64,000 nucleotides of DNA from Sphingomonas daechungensis. Lineage in GTDB: Bacteria; Pseudomonadota; Alphaproteobacteria; Sphingomonadales; Sphingomonadaceae. The translations under genes and the position numbers were made by a program. Location of the stretch: the NCBI RefSeq assembly GCF_014489495.1, contig NZ_CP060780.1, positions 2,739,001 to 2,803,000 on the forward strand, given 5' to 3'. This document shows positions 16,413-24,859 of this stretch, piece by piece (the stretch's first letter is position 1; every line of letters begins with the position of its first letter). The notes beneath the pieces are model-generated. The model worked only from the letters and a program-made list of their open reading frames with translations. It made no database searches and was not told the origin of the DNA.

Positions 16413-17171
16413 ATGTTTCGTAAAACGCTTACCTGCGCCGCCGCACTCGCGGCGCTGGCGGCCGCAACTCCAGCGGCTGCCTCCGTGACCATCAGTTTCA
16501 CCGGCGGCAATAGCGCCACCGACGGAACCGACGGCAACATCCGCACGACGTCGAACGGCGGAATCACTGTCCAGGCCTCGGGCTGGTCCTACGACGGCAA
16601 CACGCTCGAGCGTGCATGGCTTGGCAGCTACGGCCAAGGCCTTGGCGTTACCAACAACGACGAAGGCAATGGCACGTCGAGCAACAATCACACCGTCGAC
16701 AATCTGGGCCAGCAGGACTTTGTGCTGTTGATTTTCAACCAGGCGGTGAACATCCAGTCGGCGGTCCTGACGCCGTTCGACATCAGTCCGACGGCAAACG
16801 ACAACGATGCGTGGGTCAGCTACGCAAATCTCGGCGGCCTTTTCACATCTCCGACGCCGACCGCGGTTCCACTGAACAGCGCGTTGTGGAGTCTGCTGAT
16901 GGGCAATGACTATACCGTCTCCGGCATCATGGGGTCGGGCTACAGCACGTCATTCAACTCGACGGGCTTCTTCGGAAACGCCTGGCTGATCGGCGCGGCC
17001 AATCCGAACCCGGACCGCAACGACGACGGCTTCAAGCTGTCTTCGATCGTCGTCAATCCGACACCGGCCGTTCCTGAGCCGGCGACCTGGGCGATGATGC
17101 TGATCGGCTTCGGTGCAGTCGGCTTCTCGATGCGCCGTGGCCGGAGGATCGGCATTCTCCAACAGGCGTAA
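16413..17171 (+). CDS. PEP-CTERM (PEPxxWA) sorted exoprotein
   Basis: A 252-residue protein from ATG 16413 with a Sec signal peptide ending near residue 23 (TPAAAS). The body is Asn, Gly and Ser rich (DNLGQQDFVLLIFNQAVN). The C-terminus is a PEP-CTERM tripartite signal: VPEPATWAMM, a hydrophobic segment (LIGFGAVGFSMRR) and basic residues. Such proteins are processed by exosortase and are typically tied to exopolysaccharide or surface matrix. No exosortase is visible in this window. A perfect hairpin follows 66 bases downstream. Confidence 0.85.
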   Translation: MFRKTLTCAAALAALAAATPAAASVTISFTGGNSATDGTDGNIRTTSNGGITVQASGWSYDGNTLERAWLGSYGQGLGVTNNDEGNGTSSNNHTVDNLGQQDFVLLIFNQAVNIQSAVLTPFDISPTANDNDAWVSYANLGGLFTSPTPTAVPLNSALWSLLMGNDYTVSGIMGSGYSTSFNSTGFFGNAWLIGAANPNPDRNDDGFKLSSIVVNPTPAVPEPATWAMMLIGFGAVGFSMRRGRRIGILQQA

Positions 17172-17237
17172 TTTTCGCTCCGCCGCAGTCGTTAAGTCTT
17201 CTTGACATATGTGCGACTGTGGAAACATAACTTGTCA

Positions 17238-17280
17238 CAGGGCCCGCTCTTCGATGCGCAAACTCAGGGAGCGGGCCCTG
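17238..17280 (+). terminator. Perfect hairpin after the PEP-CTERM gene
   Basis: A perfect 12-bp GC-rich stem (17238-17249 with 17269-17280) has a 19-base loop. A second small hairpin, CAGG-CTTTG-CCTG, is at 17289-17301. There is no T-tract, so it could be a factor-assisted terminator or an RNA 3'-end stabiliser. Confidence 0.5.
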
Positions 17281-17304
17281 CTTCTGACCAGGCTTTGCCT
17301 GACA

Positions 17305-17357
17305 GGAGCGGGGGGCGGTCTGGACTAGAGAAACCCACTCGGCACCTGGGGCGCTCC
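17305..17357. repeat. Structured motif, copy B (shared with 12422-12461)
   Basis: It contains GGCGGTCTGGA at 17314-17324 and ACCCACTCGGCACC at 17333-17346, the same two blocks as copy A. They are enclosed by the inverted repeat GGAGCG (17305-17310) and CGCTCC (17352-17357). The position is similar too: an intergenic gap between two plus-strand genes, here about 85 bases before the ECF sigma factor. Function unknown; candidate small RNA or conserved leader element. Confidence 0.5.
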
Positions 17358-17441
17358 CCAAGCTCCTAGCCTGCTGTTCCAACGGCAGGATTTGACTAAC
17401 GGCGATCAACTGTCACCTTGCGCCGTTGCGGGGCAAGACGG

Positions 17442-17984
17442 GTGTCAGAAGAGCGCAACGATCCAGAACTACAGCTCGTCGCCGCCGCTCGTGCCGGTGA
17501 CCGCGATGCGTTCGCGAAGCTTCTGGAAATCCACTACGATCGCATCCACGGGCTCGCCTGGCAGCTGACCGGAACGCGGGCCGACGCTGACGATATCGCC
17601 CAGGACGTTTGCTGCGCGCTGGTGGAAAAAATCCACGCCTTCCGCGGGGACGCCAAATTCTCGACCTGGCTGTGCGCCATTACGTTCAACGCCTGCCGCG
17701 ATTTCCGGCGAAAGCGCCGATCCTTCTGGTCATTTAGCGAGAAACTGACCGATCTTGCCGGCCTTTCCAAGGCGCCAGACGGGCGCGACATGTATGATGC
17801 CATCTGGGTGCAAAGCGCCATCTCCCGCCTCAAGCCCGCGCTTCGCGATACGGCGGTCCTGGTCGCGGGGCAGCAGCTATCGCACGCGGAGGCAGCCGAA
17901 GTTCTCGGCATTGCGGAAGCGACGGTATCATGGCGGATGCACGAGGTCCGCCGCCTCATCTCAGCGGCAGCAGGTTCGGACTGA
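17442..17984 (+). CDS. ECF-type RNA polymerase sigma factor
   Basis: A 180-residue sigma-70 family protein with only regions 2 and 4. Region 2 is seen as DADDIAQDVCCALVEKIHAF followed by FSTWLCAITFNACRDFRRKR. Region 4 is seen as SHAEAAEVLGIAEATVSWRM. GTG 17442 gives MSEERNDPELQ; an earlier TTG at 17418 is less likely. It directs transcription of a regulon, probably including the two downstream genes. No classical zinc-binding anti-sigma factor is adjacent. The proline-rich membrane protein two genes on could play that role, which is inference. Confidence 0.88.
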   Translation: MSEERNDPELQLVAAARAGDRDAFAKLLEIHYDRIHGLAWQLTGTRADADDIAQDVCCALVEKIHAFRGDAKFSTWLCAITFNACRDFRRKRRSFWSFSEKLTDLAGLSKAPDGRDMYDAIWVQSAISRLKPALRDTAVLVAGQQLSHAEAAEVLGIAEATVSWRMHEVRRLISAAAGSD

Positions 17985-17998
17985 CCCGAACTTTTTTT

Positions 17999-18079
17999 GA
18001 AAACCCTCAAAGGATTTCCCGCGGACACCCGTCTCAGGTCCAGGCGAGCACTTTCGCCCGCTTCTTTGAGGGAGTTTTC
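17999..18079 (+). promoter_or_regulatory. Long-range stem that would mask the ribosome site of the vWA gene
   Basis: CCCTCAAAG (18004-18012) pairs perfectly with CTTTGAGGG (18064-18072). GAAAA (17999-18003) pairs with TTTTC (18075-18079), leaving a two-base bulge. The right arm contains the Shine-Dalgarno GAGGGAG of the vWA gene, whose ATG begins at 18081. The loop is 51 bases. If it forms, translation of the vWA lipoprotein would be repressed. Confidence 0.45.
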
Positions 18080-18080
18080 C

Positions 18081-19779
18081 ATGGGGTGCGAATATCGTTT
18101 GAGCCTGGCGCTGGGCGCCCTTCTGCTGGCATCGTGCGCAAGCGAGCCGCAAGTCGCTTCGGACGGTAATGCGCCGCCCGCGCCAGTGGCCGAGGCGGAC
18201 GAGACTGCAGATGCGATCGTCACCACGGGGGCGCGCGTCCGCGTCGGAAATCTGGAGGCCAAAAGCCAGTTCGCGCTTGGCGTCGTCGCTCCGGCCCGCC
18301 CCGCCGCCGGCACCGGGTTACGTTGCGAACCCTCCGTATCGAGACGTCGGGCGCGACAAGTTCAACGCCTTCGCCGAGAACGCGTTCAAGATCGTGCGCG
18401 AGACGCCGGTCTCGACCTTCTCGATCGACGTCGACACGGCCTCCTATTCCTGGGTCCGCGCTTCACTGAACAATAACGTGTTGCCGCAGCCCGCCTCGGT
18501 CAGAACCGAGGAGATGGTCAATTATTTCAACTATGACTACGCGCCGCCGAAGACCACGGCGCAGCCGTTCAACACCAACGTCGCCGTCTTCCCGAGCCCG
18601 TGGTCGCCGGGGCGCAAGCTCGTTCGCATCGGCATCAAGGGCTACACTGTCCAGAAGACGACGCGGCCCCGCGCGAACCTCGTCTTCCTGATCGACACGT
18701 CGGGATCGATGAACGACCCCAATAAGCTGCCGCTCGTGCAAAAGTCGCTCAACATGCTGTTGGACGAGCTCGACGAGCGCGATACCGTGTCGATCGTCAC
18801 CTATGCTGGCGGAGCAGGTACTGCGCTCCAACCGACTCCGGCGAGCCAGAAGGCCAAGATCCGCTCCGTCATCGACAATCTCGGTGCCGGCGGAAGCACG
18901 GCCGGCGCAGAGGGTATTCGCCAGGCCTACCAGCTTGCCGAAGCGAACCTCGACAAGAACGGCGTCAACCGCGTCATCCTGGCTACCGATGGCGACTTCA
19001 ATGTCGGCATCACCGACCAGAACGAGCTCAAGGGCTATATCGAGCGCGAGCGCGGCAAGGGCGTGTTCCTGTCGGTCCTCGGCTTCGGCATGGGCAATTA
19101 CAACGATGCCCTGATGCAGACGCTCGCCCAGAACGGGAACGGCACGGCCGCCTACATCGATACGGTCGCGGAGGCCCGCAAGACATTGGTCGAAGAAGCC
19201 GGCTCGACGCTCTTCCCGATCGCCAAGGACGTGAAGATCCAGGTCGAGTTCAACCCGGCCGCGGTCGCGGAGTACCGGCTGATCGGATACGAGACCCGTG
19301 CCCTCAACCGTGACGACTTCGACAACGACAAGGTCGACGCCGGCGATGTGGGGTCGGGCCAGGCCGTTACCGCACTCTACGAAGTGGTGCCGGTCGGCGG
19401 GAAGCGGACGATGGAGGACCTGCGTTATGGGGCGAAGACCAACGCCGCTGCGAAGGGAAGCAGCGAGATCGGCTTCGTGAAGATCCGCTACAAGTTGCCC
19501 AAGTCGAACACGAGCCGCCTGATTTCGACTCCGATCGATGCCCGGTTCGAAACGCGGAGCTTCGAGGCTGCGCCGCGCGATGCACGTTTCGCCACGGCGG
19601 TTGCGGGGTTTGCCGAGCTTCTGCGTGGCGGTCGCTACACAGGCACGATGAGCTACGACGACATCCTGCGCATCGCGAGTGCAGCGCGCGGGCCGGACGA
19701 GTACGGCTACCGGTCCGAGTTCCTCCAGCTGGTGCGGGCCGCGCGAAGCGCCCGGACCATGGCGCAACTCGAACAGTAG
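18081..19779 (+). CDS. vWA-domain lipoprotein, YfbK-like (one frameshift)
   Basis: About 565 residues after removing one extra base in GGG at 18315-18317. ATG 18081 follows GAGGGAG. The N-terminus is a lipoprotein signal with lipobox L-L-A-S-C at about residue 19. It then has a TonB-box-like AIVTTGARVRVG (about residue 48), then the YfbK N-terminal domain (VSTFSIDVDTASYSWVR, VRTEEMVNYFNYDY). The vWA domain has a complete MIDAS (VFLIDTSGSMNDPNKL), and a C-terminal DUF3520-type region ends SEFLQLVRAAR. It should sit at an outer or inner membrane face and bind metal-dependent ligands. It is second in an ECF-led cluster. Confidence 0.85.
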
Positions 19780-19899
19780 CCGCTACGGCCGCCAGCGCTT
19801 TCGCCCCCCTGGGCGTTGGCGGCCACCCAAAGCCGCTCGACCGTGATACGATAGTCGTTATGATTTTCCCGGTGCTGCATTCGGAAGGGACACGGGTCG

Positions 19900-20877
19900 G
19901 TGGCGATCGATAGCGACAGTTCGATCCCGCTGCCCACGCCACCGCCGCCGCGCCCGGCCGCGCGGCGGGAAGCAATCGACGCTGCGCTGAGGAACTTCGA
20001 CGGAGTTGCCGATGCTCCGGCCGCGCGCGCGCAGAAAAATTGGTGGGCGTCGCGCCAGCGGCAGCTCGGCGCTCTCGCGACTGCGGCCATTGTCGCCGTT
20101 GTCGGTATTCCGTTGACGCTCACTGTCCTCGAGGATCAGCCTCGTCCCAGCGCTGCGGGGAATAAGATTGCCCCACAGCAGGCGCAGCGATCTCAACCTC
20201 CGCCCGATGTCGTGGTGGCTACGCCCGTCAGCGAAGCAGAAGATGCCACAGCTACAGATATTCCGCGTTCGAGACTGCCACTCGAACCGCATGAGACGGC
20301 GCCTCAGGCGGCGGTCGAGACGGAGCAAAAGGTTGCCAACTTCGAAGCTCCAGCCGCGATTGCCGCCGCGCCGCCTGCACCCGCGCCGCCACCGCCGCCT
20401 CCGCCTCCGCCTGCTCCGGAGCGCGGCTACTCAGCAGGGGATGCAGCCGCCGACAGCGTGGTGGTGACTGGTTCGCGCGTGCGAGAGATGGACGAACCTT
20501 CGTCCCAGCATGGCCGCCTTGCTGCCAAGCGAACAGCAGACGCGCTCAAGATTATTTCACCGTCCGAAGCCTACGCGCAATTCCTGCCGCGCCTCCAAAA
20601 CGCGATCCGCTCCGGAAATCCACGGAACGTCAGCGCGCTGGTGCAATATCCGCTCCGCGTGAGCTCCAAAGCGGGTGTCAGGATCTATCCCGATCGCAAG
20701 TCGCTAGAGAAGGATTTCGACCGGATCTTCACTCCCCACGTGCGCGCTGCGATCCTTGCGCAGCGCCCAGACGACCTCTTCGTCCGCGATCAGGGGCGAT
20801 GGTGGGGAGCGGCGAAGTTTGGTTCGATCAAACCTGCCGTAATTCCGACTGCTCGAAGGTTGGACCAGTGCGAGTGA
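19900..20877 (+). CDS. Proline-rich single-pass membrane protein of the ECF/vWA cluster
   Basis: A 325-residue protein from GTG 19900 with GGAAGGGA upstream. It has an N-terminal cytoplasmic part of about 50 residues and one membrane helix (about residues 56-77). A long Pro/Ala/Glu spacer including nine consecutive prolines (about residue 163) follows. Next is the TonB-box-like DSVVVTGSRVRE (about residue 186), and then a globular C-terminal domain (IISPSEAYAQFLPRLQNAIR to the end). The family is not recognised. The layout resembles TonB or an anti-sigma factor. An inverted repeat (GGCCGCCA with TGGCGGCC, about 19785-19822) lies between it and the vWA gene. Confidence 0.65.
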   Translation: MAIDSDSSIPLPTPPPPRPAARREAIDAALRNFDGVADAPAARAQKNWWASRQRQLGALATAAIVAVVGIPLTLTVLEDQPRPSAAGNKIAPQQAQRSQPPPDVVVATPVSEAEDATATDIPRSRLPLEPHETAPQAAVETEQKVANFEAPAAIAAAPPAPAPPPPPPPPPAPERGYSAGDAAADSVVVTGSRVREMDEPSSQHGRLAAKRTADALKIISPSEAYAQFLPRLQNAIRSGNPRNVSALVQYPLRVSSKAGVRIYPDRKSLEKDFDRIFTPHVRAAILAQRPDDLFVRDQGRWWGAAKFGSIKPAVIPTARRLDQCE

Positions 20878-20897
20878 AGGCGGTAAATCCCTGACGG

Positions 20898-22381
20898 CTA
20901 GGCTGTTGTTGCGCGCCGATCTCGGATCGCCCCGTACAGCGCAAGCGCCAGTAGCGGGATCAGCCAAATCACCCTCGCCTGGTAACGCTGCGCCACCGCG
21001 GAAAGGACGGTGCAGGTCACCGCGTTGCCGAGAATCCCGAGAAACAGCAATGCAATCACCGGCCGCACCTCACGCTCCTTGATGAAGGTCCAGCCAAGCC
21101 AAAGGGTCGCCAGCGCAACGCTGATCGCCGTCAGGATGCTGATAACATGGAGCGGAACGGGGCTCTCCTCGCGCGACCAGTTGAGCTGCGGCGTTCCGCT
21201 CTCGTCGAGGACGAGGTTGGCTTCGTACGGATAGGGCCGGAAGCTGACCAGCTGGCGAATGATGTTGTAGGAAATTCGCCGGACCTCGAACCACGAATAT
21301 TCCTTCGCCGCGGCAAGGACGATGTCCGGTTCCTCGGCGCGGATTCTATCGAGTTGTTCGGCGGTCGCGACGTTGACGATGCCGTCGGGACCCCACAGGA
21401 ATTCCAGCGCTCCGCCCTTCGGCAATCCGTTCGGATAGAGCGTGCAGATCGTGTACTTGAGCTCGGGGCAATGCTTTTCGAGATACCAGCGGGCCGGCCC
21501 GTCGTTCACCGATCTTGCCAGCGCGAACGGATAACGTTTCGAAGTCAGGCTCGTTTCGCCGAAGGCAACGCGGTTGACGGCGACGGTCGTCATCCCACCA
21601 ATCAGCAAAGGCGCGACAACCCAAGCCCAGGTCCAACGCGGAAGCGGATCGTGGAAGTAAAATCGCTTCACCGCGACCCAGCCCAGCCCAAGCGCCGTCA
21701 TGCCCGCCGCAAGCGGAATGTGGCTGGCGTGCGCGGTAACGGCGAAGGCGGCGATGCCTGTGCAGAGGAGGCGAATACCAAGGCTGAGACGGGTCCACGC
21801 GGCGATCAGCAGAACCATCGCGCCGATCAGAAGTCCCGCAAAGATATCCGGAACGGCGAGGTACGAGGCCGGAGCAACGGTTGTCGCGCTTGCAATCAGG
21901 ACCAGGGATATTGCCGTCCGCCGCGTCGGCAATCCACCGAATGCGCCAAGGGTCGCGACAATCACGATGGCCGCGCAAAGCGCCTGAAAGATGGTTAGAA
22001 GAATAAGCGTCGTTGCTGGCGCCGACAGCAGATACGTCGCCACGCTATAGGTGATCGAACGGACGCCGCTCGCCTTCTTCGCGCTATGTTCCGGCGGCGG
22101 GCCGGCAGCCCGGGCGCCGAAGCAACCTGCCCGTCCGACGAGACGTCAAGGCCCTGCACTTTTGCCATCACGAAGGTAACGGCGGCCCGACCACCTTTGT
22201 AATAGGCCGCGCTGTCCTGAATGTAGCTTGGGCGGCTGAATGCCAGCAGCGGCCACGACAGCAGGATCGTCGCGAGAAGCGTGAAGGCCAGGAAACGTCG
22301 ATCCAGTCGTAGCTTTCGCTCCGTCGCCGCATGGGCTTGGGTACTCGCGTTGCCCGCTTGAAGGTTGTGAAGCTCGTTCAC
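20898..22381 (-). CDS. Polytopic membrane protein of the glycan locus (one frameshift)
   Basis: About 494 residues from GTG 22381, which overlaps the stop of the upstream glycosyltransferase. One base is missing near 22100-22116; the restored frame reads GPPPEHSAKKASGVRSITYS across the break. There are about ten hydrophobic segments, a periplasmic loop with SIQDSAAYYKGGR-like residues near the N-terminus and a soluble middle region (RWYLEKHCPELKYTICTLYP). The architecture is like polyprenyl-sugar-dependent glycosyltransferases or O-antigen polymerases, but I see no diagnostic motif. It may be the polymerase the locus otherwise lacks. Confidence 0.65.
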
Positions 22382-23664
22382 GATGCGCTCTCGATAGCGA
22401 ACAGGGCGTCAATCTTTCGTTTCGTGTCCTCCTTGCCCTTTTTCACGGCAATGGATCGGACGAGTTCGAGCCAGTCGTCGATGGCCTTGGTCTCGGTCCA
22501 GCGCTCAGCCAGGGCGGCGCGGCCTGACGCGCCGAGCCGATCCCGCAACGCCGGATCCGAGGCCAGCTTGGTCATGGCGTCGCGAAGGCCATCCTCGTCA
22601 TCGAACAGGATGCCCCCCGCGCTTTCCTCGACGATTTGCGGATAGGGTCCGAGATTGCGCGCGATGACCGGCGTTCCTTCCCGAAACGCCTCCAGCGCAA
22701 CCATCGGAAATACCTCGTAGCACAGCGAGGGAGCGATGAGCGCAACCGCGTCGCGATACAGCGCCCGCAGCTTGTCCTGCTCAATCTTGCCGAGGAACTT
22801 GACGCTCTTGCACCCTGCTGCAAGCGCACGAAGTTCCGGCTCAAACTCACCGCTGCCGGCAATCAGCAGATCCGCCGGGCTGTCATCGTCGAAGCAGGAG
22901 ATGGCATCCTGCACACCCTTGAAGCTCTGCAGGCGGCCCACGAACAGGAAGTAAGGCCGGTCATGGGACGATCCGAGAGCCGTTGAGCTCGCTTGCGCAT
23001 CTGCGTTCGGCATGAAGGACGCCATCGGCAGCATGTCTTTCTTCAGCCCGAACTCCCGATGGCGATCGGCCACGGACTGGCTAAGCGCGATCAGGGCATC
23101 GAGGTGCGCGAGATTGTCTTCGAGCAAGGACGTGTGCCGCCACGCCTGGGGCGGTCGGCGAAACGTCAGAGAGCATTTGAAGCACTCGCGGCCGACGCAC
23201 AGTTCGCGATCATGCCTCCACAAGATGTGGTTGGGGCATACGAGCCAATGGTCGTGAACCGTGCACAGCTTGATGGCTTCGCCCAGTGCAAGAACCGCGG
23301 GCCCGCCGACGAGCGAGATGTTGTGGAAGTGGATGACATCGAAGCCCTTGGCGAGGATGGCCTCGATCGCCTTATGCTGGACGACCGGACGTCCTGCCTG
23401 CTGCGTCAACAATGTTGATCCGAGCGGCCAACGACTTTCGAGCTGGTGCACTGTTACGCCATCGGGCTGCGGGACCTGCTCCGGCGATGGCGGTGGATGC
23501 AGCGCGCTTACGCCGACCTTCCAGGCGTCGGCATCGTAGATGACTTCGACTTCGCAGCCGCGACGGGCGAGCGATTGCACGAAGTTGCGAATGTAAATGC
23601 CGTCGCCGCCGAAATTGCACGGCGGATAGAAGGTGGTGACGATCGCGACACGAAGCGGGCTCAT
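22378..23664 (-). CDS. Glycosyltransferase, family 4 (GT-B)
   Basis: A 428-residue transferase from ATG 23664 (MSPLRVAIVTTFYPPCNFGG); GTG 23688 would add eight residues. The N-terminal Rossmann half has the GG-D-G-I-Y loop and VIHFHNISLVGG. The C-terminal half has YFLFVGRLQSFKGV and the EX7E-type APSLCYEVFPMVALEAF. An internal C-x-C-x-rich insert (LCVGRECFKCSLTF) is typical of a GT4 subgroup in polysaccharide loci. It acts at the cytoplasmic membrane face and adds a sugar from an NDP donor. It is divergent from the GT2 at 23919 and coupled to the membrane protein at 20898. Confidence 0.88.
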   Translation of the reverse strand: MSPLRVAIVTTFYPPCNFGGDGIYIRNFVQSLARRGCEVEVIYDADAWKVGVSALHPPPSPEQVPQPDGVTVHQLESRWPLGSTLLTQQAGRPVVQHKAIEAILAKGFDVIHFHNISLVGGPAVLALGEAIKLCTVHDHWLVCPNHILWRHDRELCVGRECFKCSLTFRRPPQAWRHTSLLEDNLAHLDALIALSQSVADRHREFGLKKDMLPMASFMPNADAQASSTALGSSHDRPYFLFVGRLQSFKGVQDAISCFDDDSPADLLIAGSGEFEPELRALAAGCKSVKFLGKIEQDKLRALYRDAVALIAPSLCYEVFPMVALEAFREGTPVIARNLGPYPQIVEESAGGILFDDEDGLRDAMTKLASDPALRDRLGASGRAALAERWTETKAIDDWLELVRSIAVKKGKEDTKRKIDALFAIESAS

Positions 23665-23918
23665 TGGGTTCGGACTGTAGTAATTCACACTACCGCCCCG
23701 CCGTCACGCATTAAGGCGCGCGTTTCGGCTCGCCGGCCCGTGAAGAACAAAGCTTGTGCCATCTTGGACACCCTAAGACGGCTTCGTCCCCCGACGCGCA
23801 ACCTGTTCACGGTTGGCTGTTCGAACTTGGCACAGTCAGGGATTGTACGCCCCCCTCAACTTTACTCTAAGCCCGCATTCTATATCATGAATCCCGCATC
23901 TGACGATGTGGAGGGGCG
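23665..23918. promoter_or_regulatory. Divergent promoter region inside the glycan locus
   Basis: About 254 non-coding bases between the minus-strand GT4 and the plus-strand GT2. No clear -35/-10 pair or operator palindrome stands out. The ribosome site GGAGGGG at its right end defines the TTG start of the GT2 gene. Confidence 0.3.
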
Positions 23919-24857
23919 TTGGAAGAAAGCCGGCAACTGGCCGCATCGCGAAGACAGGTGAAACGTGCGGGCGCTACGCCTGCAGTCTCCGTAGTCATCC
24001 CGGCCTACAATGAGGAGAACGCGGTCGAAGCGACGGTGGAAACCGTTCGCGCCGAACTGACCAATGCGGGGATCTCCCACGAGATCATCGTCGTCAACGA
24101 CGGTTCCAAGGACAATACGCTTGAGCGCGCCGAGGCATCGGGAGCGACGGTCGTCAACTTCCCGCACAACGGCGGCTACGGCCGCTCGCTCAAGGCCGGC
24201 ATCGCCGTGAGCTCGGCACCGCTGATTGCGATCATCGACGCCGACGGCACCTATCCAGCCTCATATCTTCCGGAAATGATCGCCATGACCGCGTACAACG
24301 ACATGGTCGTTGGCGATCGCGGGACGGCGATGAAGGGCGTGCCCCTGATCCGCCGCCCGGCAAAGTGGGTCCTCAATCGCACGGCAGGCATCCTCGCCGG
24401 CCACCGGATTACCGATCTCAATTCCGGGCTGCGGCTGTTCCGTCGCGAAGCGCTGTTGCCGTTTGTCCCGCTCCTGCCCGACGCCTTCTCGTTCACGACG
24501 ACCATCACCTTGTGCATGCTCGCGTCGGGAATGCGCGTGTCTTACCTGCCGATCGTCTACGGCAAGCGGGTTGGTGTCTCGAAGATGAAAGCCCGCGACT
24601 TCTGGAACTTCATGTTCCTGGTCGCCCGGCTGACGGTCTACTTCCAGCCGCTGCGCATCTACATGCCGGCCGGGATGATCCTGTTCGTGCTCGGCTTTTC
24701 GAAGGCGATCTACGACGTCTATATCGACAATCTGTCCGAGACCGCGGTGCTCGGCCTGCTTGGCGCAGTCTTGTTGTGGGCGCTGGGCCTGATTGCCGAC
24801 ATGATCGCGCGGCTGAATCTCCGGCCGAGATCGGGGCTGACCCCTCCCCCGGCCTGA
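23919..24857 (+). CDS. Glycosyltransferase, family 2 (DPM1/ArnC-like)
   Basis: A 312-residue protein from TTG 23919 with GGAGGGG five bases before it. The GT-A core shows VSVVIPAYNEENAVEATV, EIIVVNDGSKDNT and the metal-binding IAIIDADGTYP. HRITDLNSGLRLFRRE and the acceptor region FSFTTTITLCML follow. Two C-terminal membrane helices (about residues 250-272 and 278-300) are as in polyprenyl-phosphate sugar transferases. It probably loads a sugar on undecaprenyl phosphate. It is the first gene of a plus-strand block of four. Confidence 0.88.
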   Translation: MEESRQLAASRRQVKRAGATPAVSVVIPAYNEENAVEATVETVRAELTNAGISHEIIVVNDGSKDNTLERAEASGATVVNFPHNGGYGRSLKAGIAVSSAPLIAIIDADGTYPASYLPEMIAMTAYNDMVVGDRGTAMKGVPLIRRPAKWVLNRTAGILAGHRITDLNSGLRLFRREALLPFVPLLPDAFSFTTTITLCMLASGMRVSYLPIVYGKRVGVSKMKARDFWNFMFLVARLTVYFQPLRIYMPAGMILFVLGFSKAIYDVYIDNLSETAVLGLLGAVLLWALGLIADMIARLNLRPRSGLTPPPA

Positions 24858-24859
24858 CG

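Noticed and set aside
18463..19767. Long minus-strand reading frame (434 codons) inside the vWA gene
   Set aside because: It is antisense to a well-conserved vWA domain, lacks family features, and is the usual product of high GC in third codon positions.
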